64,000 bases of DNA, taken from NCBI GenBank assembly GCA_015680905.1, contig JADFTS010000058.1, positions 124,001-188,000 of the forward strand. Reading direction: 5' to 3'. Source of the DNA: Coptis chinensis (lineage: Eukaryota > Streptophyta > Magnoliopsida > Ranunculales > Ranunculaceae). The notes under the pieces are model-generated. The model was not told the DNA's origin and did no database searches. It saw only the letters and a program-made list of their open reading frames with translations. The position numbers and the translations under genes are program-made. Shown here one piece after another: positions 47,388-59,054 of the stretch. Numbering within the stretch: position 1 is the stretch's first letter; every line of letters starts with the position of its first letter.

Positions 47388-47877
47388 CATACAATTGTCT
47401 CATTGAAAGAAAATGAACCAAATTTGACAAACATTTCAAATAATACCTGAAGCAATTTGAGAGCCGACTTTTTTAGAGTAGCAGCAAGGATCTTTGGGAA
47501 ACTACAGCCAGGTGGCAGTCTATCCTGAAATCCCCAAAACCAAAAATCATTTTAATAATGTACAAGACTAGTATTTTTTTACCATGTAGTCTTCTTCATC
47601 TGATTCCATCCAATACATGATTAAACCCTATTAAGATTTTGAGGGGGTGCTTTGTTTCTTGCTTAAACCATTATAAGATTGTGTTGGCGGGAACTTAACA
47701 CAATCGTGGGTGTATAAATGAGATGTCGTCCAGTAATAAAACGAAGCCCAATTGTAGCCCATTAGGAGTTGAGCGTTAAGTTTCAATTCACTTAAATGCA
47801 AATGGAACCAGGATTAAGTGATTAACACCCTTCTTGATGGTCATCCACTTCCATTAACGGCGTCAAAATCAAACAGT

Positions 47878-47913
<36 letters not shown>

Positions 47914-48340
47914 GATGACAATGTGATTATTGTGCATGGCGTGGAGGACTTCTCAGATCGTAGACTATCCTTGATTAGATGAGGATGTCAACAAGGACGA
48001 CAATAACGTCTCCCCAAGTGAATCAACTGAAGCATCATCAGACCTTGCTTATGTATATTTGCGGAGCACTACTCATGTCAAAGTACAGAGATAGTACTGG
48101 GACGGTCTCTTTGTTTTTCTTCATATCGATTGAATTGTTGTTATATATGTTTGTAACTTGTACTCAACAGTTTCATTATATTGCATTTGAATTTACAATT
48201 GATTTTGTTAGTGAATTAATGATACTAATTTTCTGTTTTAATTCTTTGTATTATTACATATATGTATTTGCTTTGTACTGAACATATATTTGATACACAC
48301 CCAAATCTCAATTAGGAGTGCCACTAAAATACCCACCAAA
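47388..48340. other. 5' end of copy A and spacer between the two gene copies
   Basis: The upstream region of copy A (TTGTGTTGGCGGGAACTTAA is shared in part with copy B upstream sequence, GGCGGGAACTTAAA) lies at about 47,650-47,720. A (TA)n microsatellite lies at 47,881-47,912. No other gene seen. Confidence 0.6.
47881..47912. repeat. (AT)16 microsatellite
   Basis: Perfect AT dinucleotide repeat of 32 bp. Confidence 0.97.
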
Positions 48341-48517
48341 GTAAAATATAAATACAAGTAGACTCTGTAGAGAATGGCAGCACTAGATGCTTTGGTGGAG
48401 ATAACCCCAACAAAGCAGAGTTGTCTACAGCAAAACAATGAAGAGAAATCTTGATTATCAGATGCCCCTGCTTCAGAACATTAACTGAAAAGAACGAATC
48501 TGCTGTTTCATTCAAAA

Positions 48518-48645
48518 GGGGCACGGTATTAGCACCCACCCCACTTTATGGTACTAGCACCCCTTTTGAATAATATATGTCATATATCATCCAAAGGGTG
48601 CTAGTCCCATAAAGGCATAAAGTGGGGTGTCAATACCGCCGCCCC
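48518..48645. mobile_element. 128-bp MITE in the 3' region of copy B (TSD ATTCAAAA)
   Basis: GGGGCACGGTATTAGCACCC at the left pairs with the right end GGGTGTCAATACCGCCGCCCC. ATTCAAAA flanks it (48,510-48,517 and 48,646-48,653). Copy A shows the empty site (TTCATCCGAAATGCC near 31,743-31,757), so insertion followed the duplication. The 8-bp duplication suggests hAT; a 9-bp reading (CATTCAAAA) would suggest a MULE. Confidence 0.9.
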
Positions 48646-50745
48646 ATTCAAAATGCCTATGACCAACAAAGGTAGATATGTATTAGAGTGAGAAATGCCA
48701 CCAGCACCACTGATGCATCTCTATTTATTACATTTGGTTACAATTCCTGCTGCTACTCCCTTCTTCAAATAAACTTCCCATGTCTACCCCAGTTAAGAGT
48801 GTCAGAACTGTTAGCTCAGCCCTTCCCTACACTAGAAATAGAGCTCCCACCAATGAAATTTTTAGCACCGCCATCAATATTACGAGCACGGATATTACTT
48901 CCAGCAACATCAAAGCCATCATCAGGTTTAACAATATCTTTCAGAGATTTCATTTCAGCCTCTTCATTGAAGGAACAATCCTCATCGGAATCCCAATAAT
49001 CAAAATCTCGACGCTCCCCTTCACACCATTTAACAGCCTCAGGTAGTATTTCATACAGAATCTTGTTCCTGCAAAAATATCAGACCTGTGACATGTACTA
49101 GAAACAAATTTTTTGTTCTATTAGAACAGTAGACATACCCAATCTTGCAGTCATCTTCCCATGACATCTGTTTGCAACAAAAGATACTATATTAGATAAT
49201 GCCAACCTAACATATACCAAACTAATCCTATTCACACACTAGCGAACATCCAAGATAGAACGACAACTAACACTAGTGAAGTAGTGGCTCATAAGCCAAA
49301 TTTTGTTTCTCCTTCCCCTATACTTTGTGCATGTACTAATTAAGTTGAAATACTGCGCTCCATAGATTTATCATTTTGAAACTTTTGTCACCATGTTGAA
49401 ATGAAACGTAACAGATTCTTGTGTCAGTGTAGATATGTAATGGTTACAGCTAACGCTAAAAAAGCAAAAGCAGAGAAAGAACGCTTACATAGTATCCATC
49501 GCTTTCATTACCATTGTACTCATCATCATCATCTTCACTATCAATTTCATCTCTTTCGTCCTCGTCATAACAATCACAACCTCCAATTTGCTCTTGTCAG
49601 CGTCATCATCAGCATTCCTGTGGTCATCGTCGTGATCACCACCACAACACTCCTTATCATCACGTTTGTCATTTTTAGGTTCATCTTTGAGAACATATTT
49701 AGCATCCTCAGATGTTGTGAAGTAGTAAAAGAAACTTTCACAGCTCTCAAATTCAATGACAGGTTTTGTCTTTTGTGAACCCTTCTTCGGTTTATTCCTC
49801 ACCAACAGTTTCTTTGGACTTTGCCCGAAGTACCACTCAATCTCTGTCCTGCAGCAACAATAAAACCTAGCATTATTGTCCTGAATACATTTTGTAAGTC
49901 TAACATCCAAAGAGTTTCTGTTCAAATGTCCAAACTTCTGTTTACCCTATTGCCTTTCTCATATAAGATTTCTTCCCATCTGTTTGTACATGGTAGGTTT
50001 TCGTCAACACCGTGTTTTTGAAGTAAGGGTTGCACTCAAATAAAAATTCCAATCTGATCCTGTTGGGGTTGCTTAGGTGGCATATCCTTATATCTTGTAG
50101 AAATGCAAGTACCTTTTCATCAGCCTCGGTGACCTGAGCACACGTTTTAACAATATTATATAAGCAGCCACAACTGAGGGAGTGCAGTATGGTAAGGTAG
50201 TTGTTTATAACTAATATACAACATTATACAAAAATTAGAATTGGTGGAAAAACTATCTTCACACCATTATAAGTTGTTAATACAACTAAGCAAATTCCAT
50301 TGATAAAAAGAGTTGAACGTTGATTACAACTACAATTATATCCCATGTGGAAGTTATAGACACAATGTGAAAGCACAAAATTTTTTGCTAGCAAACTCTA
50401 TTTTAATTTTGAGTTTCCTACTTTTAATAATATAATGAGGAGGAATGCTAGCATCCACATCATTCATGCATTAAAGGAAAAGGACTTTATCTTGCGTTTC
50501 TAAGATTCAAATCACCAAGTATATTTTTGTAAAACACAATATAACAACTTTGTCTTCCAATGGTGCACATGCTACATTATGTGGACATAGGGAGCTTGTA
50601 GCTTCTGGCTTCCTTCCCTGCCTACTATGCCTTTTACGATTTTCTTTCTTTTTTGCCTTCTAGAATTTTTTTTTTAGCAAACTCAAATAGATTGAGTCTG
50701 AGTTGTTTTAGGATTTGTTTTATTGATTCGGAAGTTCTCCTCCTT

Positions 50746-50961
50746 TGCCATAGTAGCGCAGTTGGCCTGAAGCTTGACAAATACTGAAGGAGACACAGGT
50801 TCGAGTCCCCTCACTTGCAATGCTACTGAAAGTGACTAATTAAGAGGCCGGAGCGATAGCCTACTCCCTGGCTTACCCTGAGAAATGAGTGGTGGGAGAG
50901 CAGGGCTCCGTGGTGACTAGGACCACTAAAAAGGCGGAGAACACCACATTAGCCAAAAAAA
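50746..50961 (+). mobile_element. tRNA-derived SINE, 216 bp, with 14-bp target duplication
   Basis: An A-box-like TAGCGCAGTTGGC (50,754-50,766) and a B box GGTTCGAGTCC (50,798-50,808) form an internal RNA polymerase III promoter. The element ends in an A run. AAGTTCTCCTCCTT occurs at 50,732-50,745 and 50,962-50,975. It sits in intron 5 of copy B and I did not find it in copy A. Confidence 0.92.
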
Positions 50962-52441
50962 AAGTTCTCCTCCTTAGGTTTGTAAATTCTATACAACTGA
51001 TAACTAGTTGCTTTCAATAATAGACTATTATTGACTATGTTAATACAGTTTACAACTGTAGATACTAAAAAATAACATATCCTACGCAGCATCAATGAAC
51101 AAGGGGTCAATAAGGTTCAGTGGTCTAGAGGGCCATGAAATGGCAAGCCACTCACTCACCAAGAACTAATCTGTGGACGATCGCCTTTCAGCTGGGAGAT
51201 TGAGGGAAGAGGAATAGTTAAGTTATCAAAAAGTCATCACAAGTTGGCGGTACAACGCTAGATTTATATTATTAATAGAATTATATTAGTATGGATATTA
51301 GGGCTTCCATATTTATAGTCTAGCAAATAAAAGAATATCCTTCTTCTAGTTGAAAGTTTTGATTCCAATAAAACTCACTTGCGTCCTTCACTGTTCTTGC
51401 TTCTGCGAAATTTACAAACACAATTTCATCCCCGAAGAGCATATACAAATTAAAGGGGAAACACAGGATCACATAGGGATAATAAGGATATCCTCACCTC
51501 AATCCAATCGTAGTACCTCAAGACATTAAGCCAGAAATCTGGTATCCCTTTAACGGCTAAAACAAATACATGAAAGCCAAGTAAATGATCAAAGAGAAAT
51601 AAATAACATCGTATATAGCTGATGAATATCGGGGCTGTAACATTACCCTCATCCTCCGGACAGTATTGTGGAATTTCCTTCAACGTCTCATTGTTAATAG
51701 TATCCACGTCCATGATACCATTCACGATTTCAAATCTCTGCACATAAAGACATAATAGATTTTAAAATAAGGATTTAGGGCCAAAAAAATAAAGAAGAAA
51801 AAAAAAACTTTTTAAAATCTTGCACCCCAACGGTGATGTAAGTCCCCTTCGTAGCATGCATTCTCATCCCCTGTGACGGTGTTGCAACTGATACGATATT
51901 GGACAGATTTCCAGGATCCCTATTCCGTAGTTTGGAAATCATGTTAGGTTGCAGCAAGTGGAGGATGGAGGAGTTAACAAAGCTACAGATTTCACCAGGT
52001 CGGATTGGATTAGCTAACATTTGTGAGGGGACACCGAGCAGGTGTTCCCCATCTTTGCCATATGCAAACACCCACGTTATTCAGTGTTGGGAGCTTGCAT
52101 GACAAGAGCAGATAGAAGGCACTTTGTTTCAGTACAAAAGGTCAAGAAGCAAAGCTTATTGCAAATATGAGTTTCATATGGAAGCTTCCATACAAAATTT
52201 GCAAGAGTACAAAGTATACTAAGGAGAAATGGTGAAATACAGTTTCTTTAAAGAGCAACAAGTTCGATTCTAATTAAGACTAGTCTGAAGGGCAAGAATC
52301 TACATCAATAACTTATGAAGTAAGCCATGACCATTTCCCTTCTTCACTGCATACCTTCCCATATAGATCTTGAACTAAGCTTTCATCTCCTGCTTTGAAT
52401 ATTCCTGCTGCTCTCGCTTTGCGAACCATATCATGTTGCTT

Positions 52442-53784
52442 CTGAAAATAAATTCACCCGAATGAAAAGAGTATAAACCATGAAAGAAAACTGAAATAGT
52501 ACACAGACATAAACTAAGCACCATAGCATGAACCTGGAGTGTGAGAGGGACTGTCTAACTTGAGAATGTGAGAAGCTCTCAATTTTGAATCGGCTCATAA
52601 CCCGAACAAGTATATACAGTCATACACAATACTAATACATGATTTTTTGTCCCTTAACATACTTAAAACTACGCCATACTGAATGATGCCGTTAATATGG
52701 CGACAATCTTGCCGACACTTTGACCACATGTAAAACAGAAGGTTTGGGGTTGAACTGACATAGTAGTATAACCACAAGTTGCTATTTGTTGTCCAAGGAA
52801 AATGTAGAAGCTCTATATTTCAGAGACATCTAGCAAAAGGACTAGATTCTCTTTCAAACGGACATTTCTACTTCCATGTTCTCATAGCCACTTGAAACCC
52901 CATATCCATTAAAGAAATAAATCTAAGTTGGTTTAAACTTGAGAAAATGGATTAATCTTTATACCAACCAAGACTCCAACATCGGGTTGTAAACTTGATT
53001 TATAAAATTCAAATTCACTTCTTTTACAAAAACATTGATTTATAAGAAACCAAAGTAAATTTCAAGATTGGAGTCTTTCTTTGAGGTCCTTTATAAGTGT
53101 GACAACATTCATCTCGAAGTGTGACCTAGAACTTTTAGTAAAAGTGTATATGCATATGCCAAATGGACAATCTCAAATAAAAATTATTTCCGCAAAACTA
53201 AGTAATGTATAACCTGAACAAAGAACACTTGTTTTTTAATTAATCGTAAAAAACAATAATTTGATCAAAAAATGGATATCAAAAGGACAGAATCCATAAA
53301 ATTCCACTAATATAGCAAGACGAGGGAGAACAATGCACAACAGAAGATTACAAAACCGGCCTGAATCCCAAACAACCCATTCGTCACTCAACTAAAAGAT
53401 AGCCCCATTTTCCCCTCCCACAAATAGACACCAATGTATCCTACAAAAGCTTTCGAGCTCTACTGACGGAGAAGACATTCTTTCAACTCCGCTTCTAGCT
53501 CCGACTTTTTTTCAAACTGAATGATAACACTTGCCCAAAATCCCCCGTTATTATTGTTGGAGCTTGGAAGAGAAAAATATTTTGACCATACTTTCAACTA
53601 CCATAGGAACATTTTTAAAATCGATAAAAGGTCTTTTGTTGATATAACCCAAAGTGATTGATCGGAGAGTAATGACGTTATAAGTTAAGTTCTAAATAGG
53701 ATAACACTTTATTAATCTCCTGATATAATGAGAGTAGACATATTACATTTTGAACTTCAAATAAAATAGGTTCATATATATATA
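52442..53784. other. intron 2 of NAP1-like copy B
   Basis: AT-rich, partly alignable with the copy A intron. No mobile element or RNA gene recognised. Confidence 0.6.
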
Positions 53785-54020
53785 CCTGAAGCAATTTAAG
53801 AGCGTAGATTCGCTTCTTGACTTGTTTGGGGGCAGTAAGGATCATGTAGTACTCGCTTTGGCAAACTACAACCAGGTGGAAATTCCTGTCAACCAAACAA
53901 AAACAATATAATAATAATAATACACAGTTACAAAAGAGTTATCAAGTAGAAGAGAATTAAAAAAAATATTAAAACGTTTTTCACCATGAAAATTTTGTCA
54001 TCTGATCCTGACCAATACAT

Positions 54021-54354
54021 GATTAAACCCTAGAGTTTTTTTTTGGTGGGCGGGAACTTAAATGGAAGGAAAAACGACTAAAAAGGGTATCCAACTTTAA
54101 AGTTTACCGAAAAGATAGGGTGCGCAGGCTGTCCACCACATATTTAAAAAAATTTGACCGTGTGTTTAAGTTTTTAGGAAAAGGAACAGTGAACAACAAC
54201 TAATTGTAAACAAAAAAAAGAGTTGTGATTTAATGGCAGAAACCAAAAAGTCGGAAAAGAGACAAAAAAGAGTTGTGCAAAAAGAGTTGTGCTTGAATCG
54301 TTTGAGGTCGGATCATACCTCATTTCAATAAACTGAATTCACTTATAAAAAAAA
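54021..54354. other. upstream region of copy B
   Basis: It contains GTGGGCGGGAACTTAAA, also present upstream of copy A, and repeated AAAAGAGTTGTG words. No promoter element could be defined. Confidence 0.4.
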
Positions 54355-54524
54355 GGGTTAACTAGCTAGATGAGCCAATTAGGATTTCCCCCCACTAGAT
54401 GAGAAATTAGAGTCTCCCTCCTAAATACACACAAAAAAAAGTCAAAGTGGGTTGACCGAAATTTTTTTGTGTGTATTTAGGGGGGAGACCCTAATTTCCC
54501 ATTCTAGTAATACTAGTTCACCCT
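54355..54524. mobile_element. 170-bp foldback MITE
   Basis: AGGGTTAACTAGCTAGATGAG on the left pairs with the right end ending CTAGTTCACCCT, and the arms meet at TAAATACACACAAAAAAAA / TTTTTTTGTGTGTATTTA around a short loop (GTCAAAGTGGGTTGACC). The flanks are A-runs, so a target duplication cannot be fixed. Confidence 0.8.
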
Positions 54525-54599
54525 AAAAAAAAAACAAAAATAGTATGATATATGAGGTCGGATGATATATCTAACTGATATCTAATGGCAAGTAGACTA

Positions 54600-54760
54600 C
54601 AATGTCATTTGCTGTTGGATACTTAATTATCTGCTATATCTAGTAGTTTAATAGTAGTATGCTATATATAGTAATTTAATAGTGTTATGCTACATTTAGT
54701 AATTTAATATGAGTATGCTACATGTAGTAGTTTAATAGGAGTATGCTACAAGCAAAATGA
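54600..54760. repeat. ~30-bp tandem repeats (GTATGCTACATGTAGTAGTTTAATAG type), about 4-5 copies
   Basis: GTATGCTA-ATRTAGTARTTTAATAG recurs between 54,625 and 54,752 with point differences. It lies just upstream of the second MULE transposase gene. Confidence 0.8.
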
Positions 54761-55208
54761 ATAGTTAAGGGTAAGAAAGTAACAACACATCTTCTCTCCC
54801 TCTAACATTTAGAATGGCGCGAACTAAACTTTTCTCTCTCACTAAAATCCGTTCAACTTGAGAACTCTTGCCTCCATTTCTCGTAGTGTACTTTGATCTT
54901 CAACAATTATAAGTATGAGGTTAGTTGATTTCTTTTTTGGCTCTTTCTCTTTTTCATGTCTAGGTAAAATTTCACAATTGAATGGTGTATGATTTAATGT
55001 CAAATAAAGTTGACATTAAATCAAATGAAGTTGATATTGAAATTTTCCAAAGTGGTATATGGTTTGAACACCATAGTTATTTGGTTCTGACCATTATACT
55101 GTTCATGCATTTATGTGTTTTTTTTACTATTACCACTGTGATTACTTCGTAGAGTAAGAAAACGAGTGAATATGTGCTAAAAGTGCATTTGTTTCATGTA
55201 GCAATCCG

Positions 55209-58200
55209 ATGATGAATCACTTCTCTGATGACGAAGAAGATTGGCTTCGAAATTCATGTTTTGATAGTTTTACGTATGAGGATAGTGATTTTGTGGATGT
55301 CACATCTATTGGGGAGGGTGAAAATGTTGAAATTCATGAGAACAGTGATAGAGACAGTGATGGGTGTGAGGCTGGTAGAGTTTTCGAAGCAGACAAAGCA
55401 ACATTCTATTCTATGCAGTTCAAGACGATTGAAGAGGCTTTTGCAATTTACAATCAATATGCAAAGTTAGTCGGTTTTAGTGTTCGTAAAGATACTTATA
55501 GAATGCGTACAGATGGTGTTCGTGTTAAGCGGAGATTTCTATGCTCACCATCGGTGAACGAAATGTAAACAGGGGTGACACCCAGAAAACGCGACATCGA
55601 ATCCAGAGAGTTGAAGGCCATCAGTAGGTTTAAATGTAAAGCCCGCTTTGAAGTTGGTTATGATTTTGAATCAAATTTGTAGGTTGTGAAGGATTTTATT
55701 GGGGAACACAGACATCCACTTGTACCAGATATAAGCTCGATGTTCTTAAGATCACATAGAAATGTAAGTGAAGAAGATTTGAAATTTGCTACGAGCCTAG
55801 TTGATGTTGGTATTCGTAAATGCAAGGTGATGGATGTTTTTGTATATAGAGCTGGAGGTTTCTCAAGTGTTGGTTTTTTGAAGAAAGACTTGTATAATCA
55901 TATAGGGCTTGATAGGAGAAATCAATGTATTAAGATGGTGACGCCAACACACTGCTGGCTTTCATGGATAACAAGGTGAAGGGAGATCCCTTGTTTCATT
56001 ACAATTATAACTTAAATGAGGGTGGGCAGTTGGTTAGACTGTTTTGGGCAGATTCCACCTCACATGCGGACTACAGTTGCTTTGGAGATGTATTGTTGTT
56101 TGATTCAATATACAAGAGCAACCAGTACATGATGTCGATTGTTGTGTTTGTTGGAGTGAACAACCATCGACAAACAGTAGTGTTTGGTTTTGCATTGTTG
56201 ACGGGTGAGTGTGTGGAGTCTTACGAGTGAGTATTGAAATCTTTAGTTGGCACGATGTATGGCAAACACCCTAAGTCAGTGATCACTGATGGTGACCCGT
56301 CGATGTGCGAGGTTGTGAGATCTACTCTCCCAAATTTGAAACACCGCTTGTGCTGTTGGCACATTATGAAAAATTGCCTAAAAAATATCCACATCCTTGG
56401 ATTTTCAATAGATTTCTGCTCTATTATGTTTATGAAGTGTTCGTCCAATGAGTTCGAAGAAAGGTGGGAAACACTCGTGAAGAAATTCCAAGTCAGTAAT
56501 AACAAATGGGTGAACATGATATACAAGAAAAAAGAGATGTGGGCAGAATCATATCTCCATGGTGAGTTCTTTGCCGGTTGTAGAAGCACCCAACGTTGTG
56601 AGAGTATAAACTCCGTAATCCGGCTTCATATGAAAGTTGGAATGCAGTTGTTTGAGCTGTTTGGAAAAATGGAAGTGGTAGTTGCAAATATCCGGCACCA
56701 AGAGCACGAGGAAGAGGTGATGACGAATGTAACCAAACCAGTCCTTCATACCCACTTGAACGATTATGCAAATCAGGCTGCATCTATATATACGCGAGCT
56801 GCTTTTGATTGTTTTAAGAAGCAATTAAAAGACCAAGTTATGTACACTGCAGACGATAAAAAAGATGTGGATGACAATATTCGTGTGTACACCATGAGTC
56901 GCCATTTGAATAGGCAAAAAAGGTCGACTGTGAAATACAATGTTGTATTGCAGGATACTAGCTGTTCATGTGGGTTATTTGAGTCGTATGGATTTTCATG
57001 TAGACATATCATTTCAGTTTACAAACATGAGGACGTTGGTGTGATACCTCATGGCTTCTTTTTAAAGAGATGGACACGGGATGCTAAATCGGTTGTTCGA
57101 TTAGGAGAACCCAATTTTTCTGACCGAGCGGCCTCTGTTATACGTTTCAGTGATCTTACAACCAAATGTAGGCAAATATGTTCGTGGGCCTCCCAAATAG
57201 CGGAAAGCACTGAAGCTTTCAAAGTTTTTTTAGCTTCTTTTTCTACAAAGAACCGAACTCCATTTGCTTCTGAAGGCAGTCGACAAGCTCCTTTTGATAT
57301 GCCTAAAAGTCCAACGGAAAATCCAATAACCGATGAGACTTCACCAGCTTATGAAGGCAACCCACGTGCTCCTTTTGAGATGCCTTTTACTCCGCCTAAA
57401 ACCACACATCGGCAATCGGTTAATGATCCCCCACATGTAAAATCTAAAGGCCGACTGCAAAATCCTAGCAGACTTCAAGGTCACAATGAGACGAATAAGA
57501 ATAAGTGTGGCCATTGTGGTGTGACAGGTCACACAAAACCCACATGCCTATTCTTGCATCCGAAGGACGGAGGTAAGTTTTATTTACCTTTGCGATTTTT
57601 TCTTTGGTATGGTCCCAACTTTGTAATGTCTATATTTCCAATTGTATCTTTTGATTAGTTGTTGATTCTACTTTATTTCGGCAACATTTTCGTTGTGTTT
57701 CACTATTTTACAGGTCCAAGTATTAACCACAACTATGTTGAACGCACTGCTCGAGTTGCCGACCTACGTGAGGAAGATGACGAGTTGAACAGAGATACAG
57801 GGTGTAAGTTGAAAGTTTGATGTTATAAAATTAATTTCCGTATAGACCTGTGGATAACTGTTGGCATTGATAAGAGTGTCCATTTATCTTTTACCTACAT
57901 CAAAATATATTGCTACAAGGTGTGGGAAGTCATAATAATATGCATGCATGTACATCTCACTTTTAGTTTTAGAAATTTCCTTTTGGAGCACATGACATTT
58001 TATTTTTTTGGGTTATAAGTAAGTAAATGTTGTTTGTTTCGTGGCCTTAGTGAGATTTGATAAAGGAACACCAGGATCTCGAAGGTACAAGTGTAGCAAC
58101 TGCCAATCTATGGAGCACACAAAGCCTAGGTGTCCACATCCGCATAAACACAATGGTGAGCAAGGTACGACACATGTTTTGGTTTCACACTTGTTTAACT

Positions 58201-58445
58201 TAGATGGGGATGACGTTATAGTGTAAACTTAGATTGTATGGTTCGCGACAACTCTTTTATTTTGATTTTCTATTGAACTTACAGGAAGAAGTGGTGGTGA
58301 TGTTCCTAATGGTGAAGTTATTGGTCATGTTCCTAGTGGTGATGTTCTAGGTTATGATATTGGGTACAACACTCCAGAAAAATTCAATGTTGAGAATTTT
58401 TGTAGTGAGGATGGGCGGGTGTTTTTCCGCATGATAGATATTTGA
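55209..58445 (+). pseudogene. FAR1-type MULE transposase with CCHC knuckles
   Basis: After a 5' intron (about 54,918-55,199) the gene starts MMNHFSDDEEDW at 55,209. An acidic head is followed by a FAR1 DNA-binding domain (AFAIYNQYAKLVGFSVRKDT; EHRHPLV). The MULE core has LLFDSIYKSNQYMM (first Asp), VITDGDPSM (second Asp) and RLCCWHIMKN. A SWIM finger CSCGLFESYGFSCRH lies at about 56,963-57,007. CCHC knuckles CGHCGVTGHTKPTC (57,507-57,548) and CSNCQSMEHTKPRC (58,095-58,136) lie in separate exons, and a last exon ends at 58,445. Stops at 55,566 (TAA), 55,680 (TAG for Trp) and 56,228 (TGA for Trp) and a one-base gap near 55,943 disable it; the 1.4-kb stretch 56,234-57,658 is open. Confidence 0.92.
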
Positions 58446-58669
58446 TGTAAGGGAAAGAGATGTGCAATTGAACAATGTAGAGTAATTTTGTTGTTAGAAG
58501 CAGTTGTTCCTAAGCTTCTCAGAAGATTTAGTGATTGTGGTAATAGTTAGAGCAATTGTTACAACGGTATTTATTTTGGCTTCAGGAATCGGATAGATAT
58601 TGTGATTTTGCAGTTTAGGAAGAAGTTCATTGATGTTGGAACTTGTCAGTCCATGAGTCTTTTGAAATG

Positions 58670-58805
58670 ATAAAATGTCTTCATATCACACTTTATGTGG
58701 TATAATTTGGAATGTGATACTCTATATGACATATTTCAGTGTTAACTATTATGAAAGCGGTTCTCAGTATGATATTTTATGTGGCATATCTCAGTGTGTT
58801 AAAGT
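58670..58805. repeat. two copies of the TATGACA-TTTATGTG...repeat after the transposase gene
   Basis: CACTTTATGTGGTATAATTT, then GATACTCTATATGACATATT, then TTATGAAAGCGGTTCT match the larger array at 62,960-63,530. Confidence 0.85.
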
Positions 58806-59054
58806 TGAGTTTGGGCCTAAAGCCCACAATTCGAATGTCAAACCCCATTTAGCCTTGTTCTTTTCTCTTTCTTTCTTCTCTATCAACAGTAAAAACAACA
58901 AACTCCAAACTTCCGACAACAGTTAAATGGTAGAACCAAACTCCAAACTCCAAACTTCAAACAACCTAAAAATATAGAGCTTGCAAATCACTACAGAAAA
59001 TGAAGAAGAAAATGACTAACAGTAAAAAAACCATCAAGGATGAAAGCAACACCT

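Larger units (their letters stand above)
31832..47618 (-). pseudogene. NAP1-family gene copy A, fused to a cold-shock domain, disrupted by copia
   Basis: Nine exons on -, phases consistent: 47,618-47,583; 47,524-47,447; 41,243-41,157; 40,638-34,880 (split by copia at GCATC); 34,787-34,729; 33,707-33,520; 33,432-~33,075; 32,755-32,727; 32,656-31,832. The product has RFEIVNGILDVD, GIPDFWLNVLRYYEWIE, DEKVLTFLQDIRICHI, FECNPYFKTTVLAKTYHL, GTEIEWYFGKSP, ESCESFFYYF, a long Asp/Glu tract and IPEAVKWCEGERRDY, the order of the histone chaperone NAP1. The last exon then runs into a cold-shock domain. Damage: a 5.7-kb insertion in exon 4, loss of the exon 7 donor, and a one-base deletion near 32,496 before the cold-shock part. 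Confidence 0.85.
48733..54020 (-). pseudogene. NAP1-family gene copy B, without the cold-shock domain
   Basis: Nine exons mirror copy A: 54,020-53,985; ~53,884-53,785; 52,441-52,355; 51,738-51,648; 51,556-51,498; 50,133-49,946; 49,848-49,489; 49,167-49,139; 49,068-~48,733. Motifs: RFEIVNGIMDVD, GIPDFWLNVLRYYDWIE, DEKVLAFLQDIRICHL, FECNPYFKNTVLTKTYHV, GTEIEWYFGQSPKK, ESCESFFYYF, LPEAVKWCEGERRDFDYW. NAP1 proteins shuttle H2A-H2B and assemble nucleosomes. Exon 2 has a 13-bp insertion relative to copy A and exon 7 loses one base in the acidic tract (near 49,580). The C-terminus jumps from GGAKNFIGGS to the short tail, so about 440 bp containing the cold-shock domain are absent. Confidence 0.82.

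Noticed and set aside
47881..47912. AT microsatellite as a target or promoter
   Set aside because: Plain dinucleotide repeat with no flanking element or gene start nearby.
50746..50820. A tRNA gene at the A/B box pair
   Set aside because: Only the internal promoter boxes are kept; no cloverleaf arms can be drawn, and the A tail plus 14-bp duplication show a SINE.
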